Source: Lachnospiraceae bacterium (GTDB taxonomy: Bacteria > Bacillota_A > Clostridia > Lachnospirales > Lachnospiraceae). Taken from it: 64,000 nt of DNA. The translations under genes and the position numbers were made by a program. This document shows, one piece after another, positions 1 through 6,459 of this stretch (its first letter is position 1; every line of letters starts with the position of its first letter). The notes under the pieces were generated by a model. That model worked only from the letters and a program-made list of their open reading frames with translations, made no database searches and was not told the DNA's origin. The stretch covers positions 1-64,000 of the forward strand of contig SFGN01000010.1 in the NCBI GenBank assembly GCA_004556565.1. Direction: 5' to 3'.

Positions 1-1
1 T

Positions 2-91
2 CCGGAGCATAGCGTAGAGATAGTAGGTTTTTTGTGGAAATACTTTGATGAAATAATGATGGACAGATATTTTTATTTTAATGCTGAATAA
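2..91 (+). CDS. C-terminal end of an unidentified protein, cut by the window start
   Basis: An open frame enters from the left edge and ends in TAA at 89-91, giving 29 residues rich in aromatic and acidic residues (ending DRYFYFNAE). Only the tail is visible, so I cannot name a family. The next frame downstream (103-201) also looks like a gene tail and the next gene resembles an immunity-type protein, so this could be one member of an array of small accessory genes. That is inference. There is no clear terminator before the next open frame. Confidence 0.35.
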   Translation, partial: PEHSVEIVGFLWKYFDEIMMDRYFYFNAE

Positions 92-102
92 TCAGGCGTT
101 AA

Positions 103-201
103 ACAAAAAATGTCAAAGTTACTTGGATAAATGCTGGTTCAAGTTCCGTTTGGACACAAGCTGTAAAATCAGTTTCAATTAAATGGGTTGGAGCGAGTTA
201 A
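103..201 (+). pseudogene. Start-less remnant of a coding sequence (32 codons)
   Basis: An open frame bounded by TAA at 100-102 and TAA at 199-201 reads as protein-like sequence (for example VKVTWINAGSSSVWTQAVKS) but contains no ATG, GTG or TTG, so it has no obvious way to start. It ends one base before the ATG of the next gene. It may be the 3' end of a deleted gene joined here by recombination. The family is unknown. It could also be chance coding-like sequence. Confidence 0.25.
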
Positions 202-202
202 A

Positions 203-451
203 ATGATTAATATTGATTATATTATGAGCCTGATCGATTGGAATAAAAGCATAAATGAGCAGGAGGACGGAATCAAAATGGCAGAAGATGTTGAAAACAT
301 TAATGTGTTTCTACAACCCTGTAATAAAAACTACAATAAGAATGTTTGGGACAATTGTGCAAAAATTCTAACCGGTGTTGTTATAATCGGCAATGTAAAT
401 GGGATAAGTAAAAAGTCCGTCAGAGAGATCATACGAAAGTTATCTGATTAA
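203..451 (+). CDS. Small DUF5071-like (immunity-type) protein with an aberrant C-terminus
   Basis: I start at ATG 203 (MINIDYIMSLID), preceded by GGAGCGA, rather than the upstream TTG at 188. The first ~52 residues, up to WDNCAKIL, match my recollection of a Clostridia family of small HEAT-like DUF5071 proteins, often found near polymorphic toxins. In that family the sequence normally continues with a second helical half (ELKPYL..LLEWLQD type). Here residue ~53 onward switches to an unrelated 27-residue tail (TGVVIIGNVNGISKK...). The gene therefore looks like a chimera or a truncated copy, and it may be inactive. It sits among other remnants and is followed by a hairpin terminator. Confidence 0.45.
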   Translation: MINIDYIMSLIDWNKSINEQEDGIKMAEDVENINVFLQPCNKNYNKNVWDNCAKILTGVVIIGNVNGISKKSVREIIRKLSD

Positions 452-484
452 TTGACATAAACAAGAATATGTAATGATGAAAAA

Positions 485-525
485 ACAGGTGAAAGTGCTC
501 TTTCATCTGTCTTTCTTATTTTTTA
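485..525 (+). terminator. Rho-independent terminator
   Basis: ACAGGTGAAAG (485-495) pairs with CTTTCATCTGT (500-510, one G-U pair) around a TGCT loop and is followed by a T-rich run. It lies 34 bases after the small DUF5071-like gene and probably ends that transcript. Confidence 0.65.
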
Positions 526-619
526 TCAGTAATGAATTTGTAAATGTTATGGCAGTATCTTTTACAGCCAACTCTACTTTCCGTAGGTACAAAAAAGAGA
601 AATATAAGGGTATTATTAT

Positions 620-784
620 CTAGTATGATGCACCCTAAATACCGTACTGTTTCGCTGAGAATGCTTTTTCGAGAGTGCAGTTGTAAAAACGCAGGCGTAG
701 CGGGCTACGCTGAGGCTTTTACAACTGTGCTATCGGGAAAACAGACCAGCGAAACATAGTGTTATTTAGGGTGGATCATACTAG
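620..784. mobile_element. MITE-like palindromic element, copy 1 (165 bp)
   Basis: The outer ~22 bases at 620-641 and 763-784 are inverted copies with one mismatch (left end CTAGTATGATGCACCC...). The symmetry continues inward: TGTTTCGCT pairs with AGCGAAACA, and AGTTGTAAAA pairs with TTTTACAACT. The centre is a perfect GCGTAGC-GG-GCTACGC hairpin near 694-709. Nearly the whole element can fold into one long hairpin. There is no transposase gene. The 71-codon frame crossing it (544-759) is the palindrome itself and not a credible gene. Confidence 0.7.
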
Positions 785-901
785 TACATCGTATCTTAAA
801 TAATTAGTATGACGTAGCCCGCTACACCTGCGTTTTTTGAATAGCACTCTCAAAAAAACGTTCTGTGCATTAGTCGAGTTATTTTGTGAACGATGTATTA
901 G
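781..901. mobile_element. MITE-like palindromic element, copy 2, related to copy 1 in opposite orientation
   Basis: Imperfect inverted ends, 781-803 (CTAGTACATCGT...) and 879-901 (...ACGATGTATTAG), match at about 17 of 23 positions. The interior carries, inverted, the same core as copy 1: gagagtgc, then acgcagg and gtagcgggctac. It shares the CTAG at 781-784 with copy 1, so the two abut. Its right end finishes at the GGAGG Shine-Dalgarno sequence of the XRE gene at 915, so the promoter of that gene must lie in or across the elements. Confidence 0.6.
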
Positions 902-914
902 GAGGTGAAGAAAA

Positions 915-1586
915 ATGGACCAATATGTTACAGGCGCAGTTATTAAAGAGCTGCGCGAAAGAAACAAAATGACTCAGTTACAATTAGCAGATAAGCTTGG
1001 TGTGAGTGACAAGACCATTTCAAAGTGGGAAACTGCCAAAGGATATCCTGATATCACATTGCTTGAACCTATTGCAGAAGCCTTTTCTGTATCGGTTACA
1101 GAATTGATTTCCGGAAATACTGTCTGTAATTCCAATGTATCTGCGAACATGCTAAAATCTAATTTTTATATTTGTCCAATCTGCGGAAATGTGATTCATA
1201 GTATGGGAGAGGCAGTCATTCATTGTCACGGTGTTCTTATGACGGCAGCACAGCCGGAAGTAACCGACGACAATCATAAAATATTTATTGAGCGAACAGA
1301 AGATGAGTATTATGTCCGCATAGAACATGATATGAAAAAGAATCATTATATATCTTTTATTGCTGCGCAGTCTTCTGACAGAATACAAATGGTAAAGCTT
1401 TATCCGGAGGGAAATGCAGAAACACGATTTAAGATAAGTGGAGTAAAAAGAATTCTGTTCTACTGTAACCGGGATGGGTTGTTTTATATAGTTCCTGTAA
1501 AAGGAATTGATGATAAAGAAAGTGGCTATGATGATGTCACGGAAAGAAGAAAATTAGAGAAAGCTGCCGAAATTCTATTTGGATAG
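915..1586 (+). CDS. XRE-family regulator fused to a desulfoferrodoxin/superoxide reductase-like domain
   Basis: 223 residues. Residues 7-65 are a Cro/C1-type helix-turn-helix (LGVSDKTISKWE is the recognition segment). From ~84 the protein resembles desulfoferrodoxin: an N-terminal iron-ribbon start (C87-P-I-C90) and a superoxide-reductase-like beta domain (HYISFI at 144-149, YPEGNAE, YCNRDG at 183-188). Many Clostridia encode such HTH-Dfx fusions; they are presumed redox- or iron-responsive regulators. Two usual metal ligands look altered: the Cys-Cys pair is C104-H105, and the C-x-x-H motif is C184-N-R-D187. H121, H138 and H144 remain as candidate ligands. Start chosen by GGAGGTGAAG just upstream. 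An 18-base gap to the methyltransferase gene suggests co-transcription. The DNA target is unknown. Confidence 0.8.
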   Translation: MDQYVTGAVIKELRERNKMTQLQLADKLGVSDKTISKWETAKGYPDITLLEPIAEAFSVSVTELISGNTVCNSNVSANMLKSNFYICPICGNVIHSMGEAVIHCHGVLMTAAQPEVTDDNHKIFIERTEDEYYVRIEHDMKKNHYISFIAAQSSDRIQMVKLYPEGNAETRFKISGVKRILFYCNRDGLFYIVPVKGIDDKESGYDDVTERRKLEKAAEILFG

Positions 1587-1604
1587 ATATGGGAGGAATC
1601 ATTT

Positions 1605-2543
1605 ATGAATCATATGACTGCTAAGATAAGCTGTTTTGCCAGAGCATATCATTATAAGCATAACCAGATACATGTGTTTAAGGACAGTGCTGCAAAGTTG
1701 CTTCTGGGAAGTGATTATGAACAAATCGAATTAAACATGATCAATGGAATTGGTTTTTTCCTGCCCTGCTTTACCGGAACCAAGGAAGAAGGATTAAGAC
1801 TGATTGTAGATAAACAACTTTCACCCTCCGTACTTGGAAGAAGCGCTTTCTGCGAAAAAATGCTGGAAAAGGAGAAAGCTCTCGGATGTAAACAATATAT
1901 AATATTTGCATCCGGATATGACACATATTCATTAAGAAATGCGGATAAATCCCTTTCTGTTTTTGAAATGGATTTGCCGGAGCTTCTTACTGATAAGATA
2001 GAGCGAATAAAGAGAACCGGCATTAAAACGGATTCTGTTTTTGTATCTTGTAACCTGGCAGAGATGACATGGAAAGAAAAATTGCTTCAGCAAGGTTATA
2101 TGTCAACGCAGAAATCATTTGGAAGCCTTTTAGGGATCTGCTATTATCTCAGCAAGGAAGAATTCAGATTGCTTCTACAAGGAGTAAGTGAATTAATGAT
2201 GGATGGTTCTTTAATCTGCTTTGATTATCCATCTGATGAAGAAAGCAATGAATCAAAGACAAATCAGATGCTGGCCATGGAAGCCGGCGAGCAGATGAAA
2301 GCACATTACTCTGATTGTGAATTAGAAGAATTATTGTCGAGTTGTGGATTTGAAATCACTGTACATTTGAATCATGATGAAATGACGAGACAGTATTTTT
2401 CTGATTACAATAATTGCAATAGTGAATATGCAATGAAAGCACCAATTGGTGTTAGTTATGTTTTGGCAGAGAGGAAAACGATTTCTGATGAAGAACTGAG
2501 TGGGCAAAAAGCCCGTCAGAGAGATTATACGAAAGTTGTCTGA
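1605..2543 (+). CDS. Class I SAM-dependent methyltransferase, leucine carboxyl methyltransferase (LCM/Ppm) family
   Basis: 312 residues. The layout is that of bacterial LCM-like methyltransferases: an N-terminal helical lid (ARAYHYKHN), a SAM-binding loop near residue 105 (IIFASGYDTYSLR), an acidic residue after the second strand (FEMDLPEL), and a C-terminal half with LICFDYPSDEE. Bacterial members methylate small-molecule or polyketide-type carboxylates or remain uncharacterised, so the substrate cannot be stated. It follows the HTH-desulfoferrodoxin gene by 18 bases with GGGAGGA as ribosome binding site, so the two probably form an operon. A strong hairpin follows at 2563. Confidence 0.75.
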   Translation: MNHMTAKISCFARAYHYKHNQIHVFKDSAAKLLLGSDYEQIELNMINGIGFFLPCFTGTKEEGLRLIVDKQLSPSVLGRSAFCEKMLEKEKALGCKQYIIFASGYDTYSLRNADKSLSVFEMDLPELLTDKIERIKRTGIKTDSVFVSCNLAEMTWKEKLLQQGYMSTQKSFGSLLGICYYLSKEEFRLLLQGVSELMMDGSLICFDYPSDEESNESKTNQMLAMEAGEQMKAHYSDCELEELLSSCGFEITVHLNHDEMTRQYFSDYNNCNSEYAMKAPIGVSYVLAERKTISDEELSGQKARQRDYTKVV

Positions 2544-2562
2544 TTGATATGAATAAGAATAT

Positions 2563-2605
2563 AAGAGCCGGTCAGCATGGAATCATATCCGTCTGACCGG
2601 CTCTT
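2563..2605. terminator. Strong hairpin between convergent genes
   Basis: AAGAGCCGGTCAG (2563-2575) and CTGACCGGCTCTT (593-605 of the same kilobase, i.e. 2593-2605) are perfect 13-base inverted copies. A U-tract is weak on both strands. Its position between the convergent methyltransferase and histidine kinase genes suggests a shared terminator. Confidence 0.55.
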
Positions 2606-2674
2606 GATGCCGCTATGTATCCGAAGGAAAACGTCGGAATTTCCATCCGGATGATTGTTTGCAGCTTTTTGATT

Positions 2675-4600
2675 TCATTCCTGATATTTCATCGGCAGGA
2701 CGACAGAAACCTGAAATGTAGTGTCAGTTATATCGTATTTTATCTGTCCGTCATAATTTTTTACGATTGCTTCCACAGACTGAGTTCCAATCCCCAGGCC
2801 GCTGTGCTTTGTTGATTTGAAAAGTCCGTTATGTATCTCCCCCGGTCTGTGAGTAATATTATTTTTGATACGGAGCAGTAATGTATCCTGCCGGAATCTG
2901 GAGATGACATGAATATAGGGATTGTCAGGCTCCTGATCCATACAGGCCTCATATGCATTTTCAATCAGGTTTGAAAATAATAAGGATAAATCAATATCAG
3001 AAACCGGGATTCGGGACGGGATGTCTGCCTCTATGATGAATTCTATTTCCGCCTGCCTGCACAGACGCATATAAAACTGCAAAATTGCATCGACCGTCAG
3101 GTGTGTGCACAGCACAGTCCGTTCTTCTGTTTCATTCAATATATTGTATTCTTTCAGATATTGCTTCAGCTTCTCGATTTCTCCGCTTTCAAGAAGAGAA
3201 GAAATTGTATTGAGACGATGCCTCTCGTCGTGGCGGTATCGTATGGAGTTATCAATTTTGTCAGTCAGTTCCATATAATGCATCTGCTGCATGGCGAGCT
3301 GACTGGTAAGCAGACGTCGTTCTTCCTGGAAGATCAGCTGCTGTTTGTAATCCATGGTCAGACTCCGTGTAATATGAACTCCAAAACAGAGTACAAGGAA
3401 AAACAGCCCGCATTCTGTAAACCCTCCGCCATAAATAGGCTCGTAGAGAGGCAGAAGCCGGTCTGTAAAGATCGAAACAGCAGCTGCGGCTGTTCCGGTC
3501 ATCAGAATGGGAGCATAGTTTTCATCATACAAAACTGCTGATATGGCGTGGTACAGCAGGTAGGCAGCCACTGCCAGCTTGACGATCCTGGAGCCATACT
3601 GGAATGCAAGGTTTATCGTCCGGGAATGATGAGGGACAACTGCGTACAAAACAGATATGGCACAGAATAAAAATAAAGGTATGCAGATGAATAAGCTCTT
3701 TTTAAAAGGTATGTCGCGGATATCGTTCATTAAAAGCACCGACAGCAGGTAAACTCCGTAAATGCTGAATAGTTCAAGTGGATACCATATGCCGGATTTT
3801 ACAGTAAAAAGCGTGAATACTATCGGATATGAAATGCTGATAAACAGTCCGAGACATATCAGATTATACAGTAATGTGCGTCTGCGGATGGAATTGCAGA
3901 CCAGTCCGTAATAAAGGGATATTACAGTGCAAATAACGATTGTAGTTAAAGCAGCCATGCAGATTAAAAGCTGTATATGCAGTGTGCGGGTGACAGCATG
4001 CTCTGGTCCGAATACCGGCGGAAAGGTAATTCCGCTGTAATAATGGGATTGATTCGTAACGGCAATGATTAATTCAGTGTCTCCTGATGCTGCGAAGGAA
4101 ATCTCTGAATTAGTTATCGCCTCCCGGTAGCTGTCGGATTCCGGGACACCTACGGAATGAAGGAGCTGACCGTTTATATAAACATGATATGCGGAGAATA
4201 CTTTTTCCAGATATAAAGTATAAATGTGTGGAGTATCAGGCAAGGACAGAATCAGGCGGTAAGTGCCGCTCCCGTCTGTGTCACGGTCACTTTGCCCGAA
4301 GGAAAAGTCCATATATTGTCCGATGGCAACCGTCTGGCTGAGAGGAATCTCATTTCCTGATTCAAAATCAGAAGGAGACAGGAGCTGACCCTGATAAAAC
4401 TGCCATCCGTGAACCAGATAAACAACCTGATTTGTTTCAAGTTCCTGCTCGGAAATAGTTATAATACCATTTGAAGGCTGCGGCCCATCGGCCGTATATT
4501 TATTATTGTAAAAATATGACAGCAGAAGAAAAAGAAAAAAGATGAACGTAATCAAAAATACCTGCTGGAGCGTTTTTGCGCTTTTATGTGGTTTATTCAC
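2675..4600 (-). CDS. Membrane sensor histidine kinase: 7TMR-DISM-type sensor with GHKL kinase domain
   Basis: 641 residues from a GTG start at 4600, preceded by GGGGGAAAG. Order: one N-terminal membrane helix (~10-32), an extracellular beta-rich region (~35-205) of the kind seen in 7TMR-DISM sensors, about seven membrane helices (~207-420), a short coiled segment, and a GHKL kinase. The phosphoacceptor is probably H457 in YRHDERHRLN. The ATP lid shows N544 (SNLIENAYEA) and GLGIG at 601-605. This is the HPK10/AgrC-like class that pairs with LytTR regulators. The gene lies 77 bases downstream of the LytTR response regulator, so the pair is probably one operon. The ligand is unknown, and I saw no AgrD-like peptide gene next to it. 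Confidence 0.85.
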   Translation of the reverse strand: MNKPHKSAKTLQQVFLITFIFFLFLLLSYFYNNKYTADGPQPSNGIITISEQELETNQVVYLVHGWQFYQGQLLSPSDFESGNEIPLSQTVAIGQYMDFSFGQSDRDTDGSGTYRLILSLPDTPHIYTLYLEKVFSAYHVYINGQLLHSVGVPESDSYREAITNSEISFAASGDTELIIAVTNQSHYYSGITFPPVFGPEHAVTRTLHIQLLICMAALTTIVICTVISLYYGLVCNSIRRRTLLYNLICLGLFISISYPIVFTLFTVKSGIWYPLELFSIYGVYLLSVLLMNDIRDIPFKKSLFICIPLFLFCAISVLYAVVPHHSRTINLAFQYGSRIVKLAVAAYLLYHAISAVLYDENYAPILMTGTAAAAVSIFTDRLLPLYEPIYGGGFTECGLFFLVLCFGVHITRSLTMDYKQQLIFQEERRLLTSQLAMQQMHYMELTDKIDNSIRYRHDERHRLNTISSLLESGEIEKLKQYLKEYNILNETEERTVLCTHLTVDAILQFYMRLCRQAEIEFIIEADIPSRIPVSDIDLSLLFSNLIENAYEACMDQEPDNPYIHVISRFRQDTLLLRIKNNITHRPGEIHNGLFKSTKHSGLGIGTQSVEAIVKNYDGQIKYDITDTTFQVSVVLPMKYQE

Positions 4601-4677
4601 GTGTCTTTCCCCCTTTTCGGATAATATACAGCACTGATGTCAGCAGGATTATAAATTAGTAATTCCTCAAGTAACAT

Positions 4678-5394
4678 TTAAAGCAGATGGTCAAACTGAA
4701 AGTTGATAAAGCGGTCATTTACAGTATGGAACTGTCGTCGGCTGATCGGCACGAAATCACCGTTTTCCATCAGAAACCGGTCTTTTGTGATTTTCCTGAC
4801 ATGTGCCATATTTACGACAATTCCCCTGCTGCAGGTTATAAAGCGATAATCTGAAAGAAGCGGTGCAACGGTGTCAGAAAAGCTCTTGCGGGAGATCAGG
4901 GGATACACGCCATCCTTCAGATGGATTTCTGTTTTGGAGGAAGAAGTCACGTAATAAATCCTGGAAAACGGAATCTCATAATATTTCCTGTTGACCTGTA
5001 TAGTCAGGCGTTTCTGGGTCGCAGAAATCTGTTCGATACACTCTGGTAATACATCATTGAGCTGAGTTATGGAAATCGGTTTCATAAAATAACGCAGAGC
5101 CCTTACCCGGTATCCCTCTCCCATAAGCTGGTCTGTACAGGTCAGAAACAAAAGGATACAATTGGGGTCGAGCCGGTAAATCTGCCTGGCAGTCTGCATG
5201 CCGTCGATCCCCGGGAGAAAGATATCAATAAAACACAAGTCGTATTTTTCCGGTTCAAACGAGGACAGGAAATCTTCAGCAGTTGTATATGTATCAATCT
5301 GTGGAATAAAATCGTATCTGGCAAAAAATTCATTCAATAGAGCAAGAAGTGCTGTCTGGTCTGCTTTACAATCGTCAATAATGGCAATAGTCAT
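4678..5394 (-). CDS. LytTR-family response regulator
   Basis: 238 residues from ATG 5394 (MTIAIIDDCKAD). An AAGGAGG lies 6 bases upstream, so the longer frame to 5430 is not used. The receiver domain (residues 1-~115) has the acidic pair IIDD, the phospho-acceptor in LCFIDIFLPG and the conserved lysine in FMKPI. The C-terminal LytTR domain (~135-238) shows IYYVTSSSKTEIHL, SFSDTVAPLL and FITCSRGIVVNMAHV. LytTR regulators bind direct repeats and often control envelope, bacteriocin or quorum functions. It is first in the operon with the GHKL kinase and presumably its partner. Target genes are not evident. Confidence 0.88.
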   Translation of the reverse strand: MTIAIIDDCKADQTALLALLNEFFARYDFIPQIDTYTTAEDFLSSFEPEKYDLCFIDIFLPGIDGMQTARQIYRLDPNCILLFLTCTDQLMGEGYRVRALRYFMKPISITQLNDVLPECIEQISATQKRLTIQVNRKYYEIPFSRIYYVTSSSKTEIHLKDGVYPLISRKSFSDTVAPLLSDYRFITCSRGIVVNMAHVRKITKDRFLMENGDFVPISRRQFHTVNDRFINFQFDHLL

Positions 5395-5576
5395 TTGATG
5401 CCTCCTTGTTTTTATAGTGGTTTTATGCAAATGCAGTAAAACCCCATAATATAATTATATTCCGAATCATAAGTTTATTATACAAGAAAATATTGCCAGT
5501 TATATGCTGTATGCTTGACCGTTCGAGGGATGTTTGCAACCTTTTAACCGCAGCTCACAGTTGGTCGGTGGTTATC

Positions 5577-6167
5577 TTAAAATTGAATTGCCTTTTTGAC
5601 GGATGTGATGTCCCCGGTGAATATGATCCCTTCCATTCCGAGTGCCCGGCCTGCTTCAATGTTATCCTTTCGGTCATCCAGGAAGAAACATTCTTCCGGC
5701 TTAAGGCCATAGGTGTCAAACAGATAGTTGTAAATATCCGCGTTTGGTTTTGCCATTTTGATAACAGCAGAGAAAATAATGCCGTCAAATTCTTTTGTGA
5801 TTTCGTAAAAATCTGCGTGCTCTGCGAAGTGAGTAGGAGCATTTGAAAGAATATAAATCGGGCAGCGGCGCATTTTTAATTCATGGATGAAATCCCAGGT
5901 CTGAGTGATGGGAGTAAGATGTTTATGCCAGTTCAGCAGAACATTTTCGGCCGTGGTTTTCAGGCGATCCGGAATAGAACGGATAACATTCTCACAGAAA
6001 GTTTCATATTCGATTGAACCTTTGTCGATGGCGCTCCAGTTGGGGAAAATGGTATCCGCGAGAATTTTCAGGTCATCCTCATTATCGCAGAATTGCTTAA
6101 GGATGTGTGTTTCATTAAACCCTGCAAGAACATTACCAAAATCAAAAATAATATTTTTATACTTCAT
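5577..6167 (-). CDS. HAD-superfamily (subfamily IA) phosphatase
   Basis: 196 residues. Motif I is IIFDFGNVL with nucleophile D9. The second motif-I aspartate is Gly, which is usual in YihX-like members. Motif II is ILSNAP, motif III lysine is in MAKPNADIY, and motif IV is FLDDRKDN. A helical cap lies between motifs I and II. YihX-type enzymes dephosphorylate sugar phosphates such as alpha-glucose 1-phosphate, but substrate range in this group is broad, so only a phosphatase role is assigned. It has its own promoter (6252-6280) and is not obviously in an operon. Confidence 0.85.
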   Translation of the reverse strand: MKYKNIIFDFGNVLAGFNETHILKQFCDNEDDLKILADTIFPNWSAIDKGSIEYETFCENVIRSIPDRLKTTAENVLLNWHKHLTPITQTWDFIHELKMRRCPIYILSNAPTHFAEHADFYEITKEFDGIIFSAVIKMAKPNADIYNYLFDTYGLKPEECFFLDDRKDNIEAGRALGMEGIIFTGDITSVKKAIQF

Positions 6168-6251
6168 ATAGTGTAATCCCTTTCTGTTACAATATATTTG
6201 CAGGTAATAACCCTTACAGCCGGCGGGGAATTACCCATCTGTTTTAAAACA

Positions 6252-6280
6252 AGTATAACATCCACTTTTATGCATGTCAA
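6252..6280 (-). promoter_or_regulatory. Sigma-A promoter of the HAD phosphatase gene
   Basis: On the minus strand TTGACA (6275-6280), a 17-base spacer and TATACT (6252-6257) form a near-consensus promoter. A TG sits one base before the -10. The start codon is about 85 bases downstream. Confidence 0.7.
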
Positions 6281-6365
6281 TTTGCGTGAAAGTGCCGGCC
6301 GGTTTATTTCAGGAAAATATTTTACCTTTGATTTACAAAAAAACACACACAAACGGAGCAGCCTC

Positions 6366-6374
6366 TGTTATAAT
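6366..6374 (+). promoter_or_regulatory. Extended -10 promoter candidate for ppk1
   Basis: TGTTATAAT gives a TG-N-TATAAT extended -10 with no good -35 at 17 bases. It lies 86 bases before the ppk1 start. The remainder of the gap 6168-6459 holds the divergent HAD promoter and nothing else I can identify. Confidence 0.5.
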
Positions 6375-6459
6375 CATAGCTAAGAATATACTGCCGTTCA
6401 TTTAGCAGGAAGCCATACATCCTGCGGACGATATCAGATGAGAGATTGAGGAGGAGAAA

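Noticed and set aside
544..759. 71-codon open frame upstream of the XRE gene
   Set aside because: It runs through the arms of a palindromic element, has no ribosome binding site and no family resemblance.
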